From Goniomonas avonlea (Eukaryota > Cryptophyceae > Goniomonadida > Goniomonadaceae): a DNA stretch of 11,365 nucleotides. Shown here piece by piece: positions 8,201-11,365 of this stretch. A program made the position numbers and the translations under genes. The notes beneath the pieces were generated by a model. That model saw only the letters and a program-made list of their open reading frames with translations, was not told the origin of the DNA and did not search any database. Numbering within the stretch: the first letter of the stretch is position 1; each line of letters begins with the position of its first letter. The stretch spans positions 1 through 11,365 of the forward strand of contig QUTJ01031391.1 of the NCBI GenBank assembly GCA_003573635.1, given 5' to 3'.

Positions 8201-11200
8201 CCAGAGTCAACCAGCACCGAGGCCGGACTCATTCGCAAAGAGCTCCCGCATGATTGGGTGCCGTCAGTGGAGAAGATGCTCACGCACTTGTGCGCGGACC
8301 GCTGCGAGGCAGTGGGCAACCCGGGCGCGCTTGGCCTGCTTCAAGGGCTGCTGCACGTTGTTCCTGACGCTGTGGATGTGCCCCAGAGCGTCCTCTCACT
8401 GTTCGCTGCCGTTGGAGTGCCTCCGTCCTCGGCCACGGCCCTGTACTGCAGCAGGCACACCACGGAGGAGGTGAACGATTTGGTTCAGCTTTTGGTCAGG
8501 TTGTGCGTCGTCTGTGCGCTCTATGTGGGGACACGGGCCCCGCGATGGGGGCCATACATATACTTCGTCTACATCATAAACATAATCTACATATTCATGC
8601 ATATACGTCGCGCAGTGTATGCTGTGGCCACACACTGCCAACAGGAGGTTGTCCTGCTCGTTCGCCGTGCACTCGCCGTGTGAGGTAGTACACTGTGTGC
8701 TGTGTGGTCACACACTGCCAAGGTTGTCCTGCTCGTTCGCCGTGCACTCGCACGTCGTGTGAGGTAGCCACTGTGTGCTGTGTGGTCACCACACTGCCAA
8801 CAGGAGGTTGTCCTGCTCGTTCGCCGAGCACTGGCCGCTCCCACACCGAGACTTTTCTGCCTCGCCGGGGTCCATCGCCTCGCGACAACCACCCAGGACG
8901 CAGCCGCCAGCGCCACCCGTCGCGCCCTCGAAGGCTCTGCCGAGTTTCGTGGAGCGCCTAGTGCTGACAGACTCCTCTTGGTGGTCCTAAGCTCGCAGGC
9001 AGACTGTCGCTTTGTCGCGAGGCTGCGCGGGCATGGTCGGGTCGCAGTCCACCGGTCGAGGGAGCTTCCCACCGCTGACATTGCGCACCTCGTCCAAGGC
9101 CTCAACGCCTCTGTGGCCGTTTCGGGGCCGGGGCAGGGGAAGTCGCAGCGAATCAGGCGGAATGCGGGGTTGCAGGGCTGCGAGCTGGCGACTGTACCGC
9201 TGAGGTCGTCGTGCGCTGCAGACGTCGTGGATTGCCTTCGGTTCCGTGTGCCGCCGTCTCGGGCGCCGACGGTCCTTCACTTTGATGTTGCCGCGGAGCT
9301 GCGTGAAAATGAGGAGGTCGAGGTGCTATGGTTCGATTTGATTGCCCTTGGGCAGCTGCGTGCGAGCGAAGGCCGTGTGTGGCATCGGCCCCTCGCTGTC
9401 TCGGTCGTGCTTGAGATCAGGTACATGCCCACCTTTTTGAGGGACCGCTCATGATTAGAGAGCGACAGAGAGGGAGAGGGAGAGGGAGTATCTCGCGAGA
9501 CCCGCCACTGTAGTAGACGGTCCTCGTCATCTTCAGCATCGTCAATCAAGACAGTGACAATAAATCGTTGTTCGCAAGGTGGATCCGCACAGTGCAGTGC
9601 CACCTATCGAACTGAGTGGCCGTGGGTGAGATAACACAGGTAGATCTACGGATCTGTGGCTGTTATGCAGTTCCTAGTGGTTTGAGTAATCTCTAATCTC
9701 TCTCTCTCTAACACGTTTGCCCAGAGGCCATGCGACCCTTCCCGCCCTGCTGAGGCTCCTTCCTCAAGTTGCCCTTCCACCCCCGCCCGCCCAGCTCCTC
9801 GCGTCCGTTGAACGTCGAAGAGAGGGGAGCACAACAGAGCTGCAGTTACACACCTGGACCTTGGACGACCTTCATCCCGACGTCTGGTCGTGCCCCAACT
9901 TCCAACTTGCTTGCGCCTACCTTCTCCTCATGCGAGGAAACGCTGTGGCCACTCACGATCCTTACACCAACGGCATCCCCGGTGTCCATTGGATTCGAGG
10001 TCTCGTCTCGGCACACACCTGCCTGGAGGTGCTACTGACCACAATGGCAAGCCTCCCACCCCCAGGCGGCAACGCTGCTCCAACGTGGATGGCCTTCACA
10101 GCTTTCTGGAAGTTTCTGGGGTCGGAAATGAGCAGGTTCCAAGGGAACAGCTTCATGAGCATCGAGCTCGGCGACTTTCTACCTGGGTTTCGCTCGTTTG
10201 TCCTCGAGCGACTACTCCAGCTCTCTTGCGACTTCGCCACACGGTCGACTTCTGCTGTCGCCACCCCACCCCCATCTGCAGCACCTCCCGCAGTCGCTGC
10301 GCCTGCTGTGCCTGCAGTGCCTGCTGCGCCTGCTGCTGCCGTTGGTGGCGGGAGTGCAGTGCCTCCTGCGGCAGGGCAGATACTTCCACAGTTCACGCCA
10401 CTGCGCAACTGGCACAACACACAGCTCGCGATGCTTGTGCTCCACGAGGGCCACTGCGCCTTCTTTAACCTGCAAGTCGCGCCGCGGGGCACAGCACTGC
10501 AACAGGCGCTGCAGTCCCAACTGCTGACGCTGCCTGAGGACCTCCACGCAGCGCTCCGGAGCAACGGAGTGAATCTGAATCCGACCTACAGCACACGAGC
10601 AGAATTGCTGCAGCTGCTGTCGCATATCCTCAATGTCGATGCGGGAGACCCAGACCCGCACTTCCACCTGACGCTCGACAACATCAAGAAAATGGCAGCG
10701 ATTGAGCTGCGTCTTCGCGCGAGGATCCCAGTGATTGTGATGGGTGCGACCGGCTCCGGCAAGACAGCGCTGATCGAATACCTGTGCAAGTTTACCGCTC
10801 GGTTTACTGTTCAACTGCGGGTGCACGGTGGGACCACAGCGGCTGACATCCGAGATCGTGTTCGAGAAGCTTGGAACACCGTGACGCTGCTCGGTGGCAC
10901 CCAGGTCTGTCCCTTCCAGTGCGCAGGTTTGCTGCTTTTTAACTTTAGGAGCCGGGACTTGCATCACGAGAAGGAAGTTAGATCGGCCCGTTGTTGGTTC
11001 TTCAATCAAAATTTCTATCAAAACAAACTTCGAGACGGACGGAAATCAAGCGTTGAGAAGCGCAAGTAGCATTGAAAAGCGTGTCAAGAGTCTCTGATCG
11101 TGTGCCAACTTCACCCCCTTTCTCTTCCAACCTCGCCCTCCCAACCTCACCCTCTATCTCTTCCACAGGTGTTGGTATTCTTCGACGAGCTCAACACCTG

Positions 11201-11238
11201 TAACGAGATGGACCTCTTCCGAGAACTCTTCTGCGACG
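1938..11238 (+). CDS. RNF213/mysterin-like giant AAA+ protein, 19-exon model, 3' end beyond the window
   Basis: Overall gene model; the exons are listed separately. Seen: 19 open segments joined by GT-AG introns whose phases match at every junction, giving about 2,154 residues. Order: CBM20 at about residues 18-105, a long helical arm, a GPGQGKS loop at 1640-1646, Walker A GATGSGKT at 2078-2085, VHGGTT at 2104-2109 and Walker B FFDELNT at 2135-2141. Known of the family: RNF213 is a very large cytosolic E3 ubiquitin ligase with a dynein-like AAA+ ring, active ATPase units AAA3 and AAA4, and roles at lipid droplets and in coating intracellular pathogens with ubiquitin. Human AAA3 Walker A lies near residue 2426, so the N-terminal half here is of comparable size. 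Inference: the later AAA units and the ligase end lie past the right edge. An rnf213-like assignment is well supported; orthology and ligase activity are not shown. Confidence 0.88.
2323..2494 (+). CDS. Exon 2: end of CBM20 and start of the N-terminal arm
   Basis: The phase-2 start completes a Gly codon and reads GHCALFDDVALF, then about 45 mostly helical residues. An aspartate pair shortly after the CBM20 'NRCL' strand is also usual in RNF213 proteins. The acceptor CAG ends at 2322, making intron 1 only 50 bases; another in-frame AG six bases upstream (ending 2316) would add two residues. The end is a choice between two in-frame donors: GTATGC at 2495 (used here, intron of 36 bases) and GTAGCA at 2486 (intron of 45 bases). 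Both keep phase 0. Confidence 0.72.
2531..2562 (+). CDS. Exon 3: 32-base micro-exon
   Basis: The reading is GILLEQGDRI plus two bases of a Trp codon. It is bounded by TTGTAG at 2525-2530 and by a strong G|GTGAGA donor at 2563. Phase 0 in and phase 2 out both match the neighbouring exons, and the downstream frame is open only if this exon is included or the upstream donor is moved. It is supported by phase and splice consensus alone; there is no recognisable domain in ten residues. Confidence 0.55.
2617..2822 (+). CDS. Exon 4: helical arm segment
   Basis: After CTGCAG (acceptor ending 2616) the frame reads QKWPSLSMDERAIW, then DEVGQRVWQALF and an alpha-helix-like stretch to CHKV. The start phase (2) matches exon 3. 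The end is uncertain. A pyrimidine tract ending CTCATCTAG at 2902 sets exon 5 to phase 1, so a phase-1 donor is needed. GTGCTT at 2823 gives an 80-base intron and resembles the GTGC donors used later in this gene. GTATGC at 2686 and GTATTG at 2752 also give phase 1 and would shorten the exon. A phase-2 donor at 2845 paired with an AG at 2912 is also possible. No domain is recognised. Confidence 0.55.
2903..3496 (+). CDS. Exon 5: N-terminal arm, helical
   Basis: The frame reads IVSPKEVFDDTQL, then amphipathic helices (VSKLVLDSCASVSLALAKA; an alanine-rich segment near FRHLLAFAPF). It has no recognised domain; long helical repeats are what the RNF213 N-terminal arm consists of. The acceptor lies behind a long TTTTTTCCTTTC tract. 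The preferred donor is ATGG|GTGAGA at 3497; a weaker one, GTGATC at 3419, is also phase 1 and would drop a serine/glycine-rich tail. The segment 3100-3240 reads less like conserved protein and could hide a further small intron. Confidence 0.72.
3497..3640 (+). other. Intron 5, almost pure purine
   Basis: A 144-base intron whose first 120 bases are nearly all G and A on the sense strand (GGGAGG, GAGAGA and GGAGGGAG blocks). Only the last 20 bases, ACCTGACCCTTGCCCGCAG, look like a branch and acceptor region. Such mirror-like purine runs can form triplex (H-) DNA. It carries no open reading of interest. Confidence 0.75.
3641..4147 (+). CDS. Exon 6: N-terminal arm, helical
   Basis: The exon enters in phase 1 (completing Asp) and reads a serine/proline-rich linker, then MNTNADLKDKVSIITVLFKR and a run of helices that includes REVALALLAHLKGQ, IVFDVFTSIVEATEAAGEEV and VDIWFLEVFVQQW. 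RNF213 proteins have a comparable helical region after the CBM20 domain, but I cannot name a domain. The donor is ATCG|GTGAGT at 4148, the best 5' splice site in the window, phase 1. Confidence 0.8.
4229..4773 (+). CDS. Exon 7: N-terminal arm
   Basis: The acceptor is GACTAACGACTCAG, ending at 4228, with a near-perfect branch motif. Phase 1 entry reads RDRRAQ and stays open to the phase-0 donor GAG|GTACTC at 4774. From about 4350 the frame is convincingly coding (MLNVFGIDRQRNLQTLQKTL, then KWRLWPVFFKLLRG and HSVQQGLRDLI). The first 120 bases are doubtful: this frame there is Cys/Thr-rich. The next frame instead reads CEDPLILHTYL...HLHLDD, from an AG just before the GGTGTG at 4244-4249 to a GTATGT donor near 4315. 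A 34-base intron with a GCTAAC branch motif would then return it to the same downstream frame. Confidence 0.72.
4823..5694 (+). CDS. Exon 8: large helical arm exon
   Basis: Phase-0 entry after GTAGCTGCAG (intron 7 is 49 bases). It reads GGVDSDSGSLTFESIAPILA, then about 290 mostly helical residues: LALYDRSREDAETFVRLTK, a leucine-rich LLQAVHVFSLPEDLRLRVLP, AVLSLWIGVLEGWQTICERL and AAALGNLREPAKAVVALSEA. The last resembles a TPR-like helix pair but is too weak to call. Third positions are strongly G/C and the frame is open throughout. The donor is ATGGG|GTGCGA at 5695 (phase 2). A long helical stalk before the AAA ring is expected of RNF213. Confidence 0.85.
5695..5893 (+). other. Intron 8 with CG/TG alternating tract and a 14-bp duplication
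   Basis: A 199-base intron. Bases 5711-5742 alternate pyrimidine and purine (CGCGCGCGCGTGTGT, then CCGCGTGTCCGTGTG), a pattern that favours Z-DNA. Shortly downstream GGAAGTGGGCGTGT occurs twice in tandem (about 5754-5781). The phase-2 donor GTGCGA and the acceptor GGCTGCAG at 5886-5893 agree in frame with the exons on both sides. Confidence 0.65.
5894..6074 (+). CDS. Exon 9: arm segment
   Basis: The frame reads SVKKSRDRKMVACV, then HARLAPLLMLQTKPLDTDKLLRHCAALDPSGDLLSKIQ, a clear amphipathic helical segment, ending at CTK|GTTTGC (6075, phase 0). The start relies on the CTGCAG acceptor at 5893, and the basic first 15 residues could be shortened by a later acceptor. No domain is recognised. Confidence 0.68.
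6227..6266 (+). CDS. Exon 10: tentative 40-base micro-exon
   Basis: Exon 9 ends in phase 0 but exon 11 must be entered in phase 1, so one more coding piece is needed. A pyrimidine tract with CTCATACAG ending at 6226, followed by RTRFPLLCGSRII and a GTGCGT donor at 6267, supplies exactly that, leaving introns of 152 and 44 bases. This is inferred from phase only. A different donor for exon 9 would also solve the mismatch. Confidence 0.4.
6311..6606 (+). CDS. Exon 11: arm segment
   Basis: The frame after GGACTCACAG reads QEYLLDPKLTSRAVQVSWFK, then AAVLQLEAILLKAEFLIDP and VVSLADLRDLCARVTLVLST, a compact helical region. The donor CTG|GTAAGC at 6607 is close to consensus and is phase 0. Clear third-position G/C bias supports coding use. 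Confidence 0.8.
6768..6950 (+). CDS. Exon 12: candidate 61-codon exon lacking a long ORF of its own
   Basis: Between the good donor at 6607 and the next clear exon, a 183-base open stretch starts after GTCCAACAG (6759-6767) and ends at GAG|GTCAGT (6951). It enters and leaves in phase 0, so the frame is kept whether it is included or skipped. The second half (GSLRPLLLFHVSDVTPSGPT, then MHLCHPFMSENE) has a coding look. The first half is pyrimidine-rich and could instead be the tail of an intron. The following intron would be only 37 bases. Confidence 0.5.
6988..7083 (+). CDS. Exon 13: short helical exon
   Basis: After ACTTGCCAG the reading is SLELAEAVQEAGATLVAEGI, then VVAEELIFPTVA, 32 codons, phase 0 at both ends; the donor is GCG|GTGTGT at 7084. 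The amphipathic pattern and G/C-ending codons support coding use. No domain is recognised. Confidence 0.75.
7084..7300 (+). repeat. Intron 13 with CA microsatellite and CT tract
   Basis: A 217-base intron. Bases about 7164-7197 are a mostly pure ACAC run, and 7250-7264 is a CT run next to the polypyrimidine tract that ends CTCGCACAG at 7300. Also seen is a doubled CCGTTCGAGGTCACC (7104-7133, two near-identical 15-base copies). Confidence 0.75.
7301..7372 (+). CDS. Exon 14: short helical exon
   Basis: VHDLDALRALLRQLQAWLDC then WRNQ, 24 codons, phase 0 at both ends. I end it at CAA|GTGCGA (7373) because joining to the next exon then gives WRNQVKMSRATCNLVNHFTS, like the W..V...R...LNYFT pattern I associate with RNF213 proteins. 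The frame stays open to 7461, so longer versions using other GT sites (for example GTGTGT near 7420) cannot be excluded. Confidence 0.7.
7459..7548 (+). CDS. Exon 15: VNHFTSLEL segment
   Basis: After CCTTGTAG the frame reads VKMSRATCNLVNHFTSLELS, then VIVRGARQQQ, ending at the CAG|GTATCG donor (7549), phase 0 at both ends. It joins smoothly to EKAFQLLRCLSPDL in the next exon. The overlapping longer open frame in another register (7472-7777) ignores this donor and is not favoured. Confidence 0.75.
7549..8119 (+). other. Intron 15, longest intron (571 bases)
   Basis: It contains a 43-bp minisatellite (listed separately) and then about 250 bases of unique sequence. A frame at 7930-8100 is open and reads moderately protein-like (TFPPVAPKFKGLESRDAHMS), but including it would break an already smooth exon 15/16 join, so I leave it as intron. 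It ends with a pyrimidine-rich CTTTTGCAG. Confidence 0.7.
7615..7860 (+). repeat. 43-bp minisatellite, about seven imperfect copies
   Basis: Units begin GTTAGTTCTGCTATTCGAC, continue TTCGTTGTTGTAGACTATC and close with an A/C-rich ACGA. Starts fall near 7615, 7645, 7688, 7730, 7773, 7800 and 7841. The first, fifth and last copies are shortened. It lies wholly inside intron 15 and has no link to exon sequence. Confidence 0.8.
8120..8494 (+). CDS. Exon 16: helical exon before the nucleotide-binding modules
   Basis: Phase-0 entry reads EKAFQLLRCLSPDLSLARSR, then a linker, DWVPSVEKMLTHLCADRCEA, GALGLLQGLLHVVPDAVDVP and finally HTTEEVNDLVQLL. The donor at 8495 (GTCAGG) is phase 0. The end motif EEV..L.. 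followed in the next exon by LLVRRAL matches the run-in to the first AAA-like module of RNF213 proteins. The frame continues open to 8683 but turns low-complexity there, which is intron. Confidence 0.82.
8612..8830 (+). repeat. 80-bp tandem repeat duplicating the 3' splice site and start of exon 17
   Basis: The shared sequence CACACTGCCA occurs at 8631, 8711 and 8790, with near-identical bases around it. Copies 1 and 3 carry CCAACAG|GAGGTTGTCC, the acceptor and first codons of exon 17. Copy 2 lost six bases (CCAAGGTTGTCC) and with them the acceptor. In copy 1 the exon-like reading EVVLLVRRALAV meets TGA at 8681-8683. Copy 3 leads into the real exon. Copies also share GTGTGAGGTAG and CACTGTGTGCTGTGTGGTC. 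Confidence 0.85.
8804..9420 (+). CDS. Exon 17: degenerate nucleotide-binding module (AAA1/AAA2 region)
   Basis: It reads EVVLLVRRALAA, PRLFCLAGVHRLA, then a strand RLLLVVLSSQ, the loop GPGQGKS (residues 1640-1646), and APTVLHFDVAAELRENEEVE, ending at VSVVLEI. RNF213 proteins share this order: an 'xYCL/FCL' segment, a strand ending in S or C, a glycine-rich PG.GKS loop, and a 'V.H.DV' strand followed by '.L..L..S.GR.W'. The loop resembles Walker A, but the last T/S pair and the HFDV strand are not a classic Walker A plus DE pair, so ATP turnover is unlikely; RNF213 AAA2 is reported to hold ATP structurally. The donor ATCAG|GTACAT at 9421 is phase 2. Confidence 0.85.
9421..9724 (+). other. Intron 17 (304 bases) with GA tract
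   Basis: It contains GAGAGGGAGAGGGAGAGGGA around 9468-9487 and CT-rich sequence before the CCCAG acceptor at 9724. No coding or repeat unit of note. Phase 2 on both sides, completing an Arg codon. Confidence 0.75.
9725..10904 (+). CDS. Exon 18: linker and AAA3-like unit with Walker A
   Basis: It begins GHATLPALLRLLPQ. Around 10080-10240 it reads APTWMAFTAFWKFLGSEM, LPGFRSFVLERLLQLS and CDFATRST, an order typical of RNF213 just before AAA3. A Pro/Ala insert follows. Then come RNWHNTQLAMLVLH, LTLDNIKKMAAIELRLRARI, PVIVMGATGSGKTALIEYL (Walker A, 10743-10766, catalytic K residue 2084) and RVHGGTTAADIRDRVREA. This 'LT.DN..KM.AI..R.R..IPV..MG.TG.GKT' plus 'VHGGTT' string is diagnostic of the family. 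The donor CAG|GTCTGT at 10905 (phase 0) splits Walker A from Walker B. Confidence 0.93.
10248..10377 (+). other. Alanine/proline-rich insert in exon 18
   Basis: About 43 residues nearly all Ala, Pro, Val, Gly and Ser, with GCCTGCTGTGCCTGCAGTGC-like tandem codons, sit between DFAT and the LRNWHNTQLAML strand. Vertebrate RNF213 also has a variable linker at this point, so this is probably a slipped-strand expansion of a flexible loop rather than part of the fold. Confidence 0.8.
10905..11168 (+). other. Intron 18 (264 bases)
   Basis: It separates the end of exon 18 from Walker B. A degenerate direct repeat of CCAACCTCACCCTC-like and CACCCCCTTTCTCTTC-like pyrimidine stretches precedes the acceptor TCTTCCACAG (ends 11168). 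The open reading that runs from exon 18 into it (to 11069) is a read-through. Confidence 0.8.
11169..11238 (+). CDS. Exon 19: Walker B of the AAA3-like unit
   Basis: VLVFFDELNTCNEMDLFREL then FCD, plus one base of the next codon. FFDE (11178-11189) is a canonical Walker B with D2137 and E2138, and the following NT (11193-11198) is typical of RNF213 (FFDE.NT......+E.LCD). The catalytic glutamate is present, so with Walker A this unit has the residues needed to hydrolyse ATP. The donor is ACG|GTGACA at 11239 (phase 1); reading on instead meets TGA near 11294. The next exon is outside the window. Confidence 0.88.
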
Positions 11239-11360
11239 GTGACACCCTCTTGAGCACCCTGCATTGTTCTCACTCCGTGCCGCTGTGTGTGTGATGGTGA
11301 CACCCTCTTGACTTGGAGCGCACTGCATTGGTTCTCGCTCGGTGCCGTTGTGTCTGTGAT
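11238..11360 (+). repeat. 58/65-bp tandem duplication beginning at the exon 19 donor
   Basis: Two units start GGTGACACCCTCTTGA at 11238 and 11296. Both contain CACTGCATTG or CCCTGCATTG, a TTCTC.CTC stretch, GTGCCG and a TGTGT.TGTGAT end; the second is a little longer. A third unit may start at 11361 (GGCGT), cut by the edge. The first unit contains the real 5' splice site, so the second carries a copy of it. Confidence 0.85.
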
Positions 11361-11365
11361 GGCGT

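Noticed and set aside
8587-9105. A 172-residue open frame on the minus strand containing repeated RTSRTTSC-like peptides
   Set aside because: It is the reverse complement of the 80-bp splice-site repeat and exon 17; the peptide repeats only mirror the DNA repeats, and no start context or domain is present.
10905-11069. Continuation of the exon 18 frame after GGTQ (VCPFQCAGLLLFNF...)
   Set aside because: The joined exon 19 gives the expected Walker B in phase, while the read-through frame has no family resemblance.

Overview
This window looks like nuclear DNA from an intron-rich eukaryote that I cannot name. It is dominated by one large plus-strand gene, cut by the right edge. The gene is split by GT-AG introns of about 36 to 570 bases, and its exons favour G or C at third codon positions. 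I see no bacterial operon layout, no RNA gene and no convincing minus-strand gene.

Bases 1-1937 are intergenic. They hold a 10-bp perfect hairpin, a guanine-run tract, and two abutting short inverted-repeat elements of about 260 and 290 bp, each ending at TA dinucleotides as MITEs do. I see no coding region there.

From 1938 to the right edge I reconstruct 19 exons whose splice phases chain without a break, giving about 2,154 residues. The product is an RNF213 (mysterin)-like giant AAA+ protein. It starts with a CBM20 starch/glycogen-binding domain (exons 1-2). A long helical arm follows (exons 3-16). Next comes a degenerate nucleotide-binding-like module with a GPGQGKS loop (exon 17). Last is a canonical AAA+ unit with Walker A GATGSGKT, the VHGGTT signature and Walker B FFDELNT (exons 18-19). 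This is the layout expected ahead of AAA3 of RNF213. The rest of the motor and the E3 ubiquitin-ligase end would lie beyond base 11365.

Several introns are unusual. Some are only 36-54 bases. One is almost pure purine. Others carry a CA microsatellite, a 43-bp minisatellite or CG/TG-alternating DNA. In two places a tandem repeat unit carries a splice site: an 80-bp repeat copies the 3' splice site and start of exon 17, and a 58-65-bp repeat copies the 5' splice site of exon 19. Exon ends rest on reading-frame and splice-phase logic only. The least certain junctions are exon 4/5, the start of exon 7, exon 10 and exon 12.
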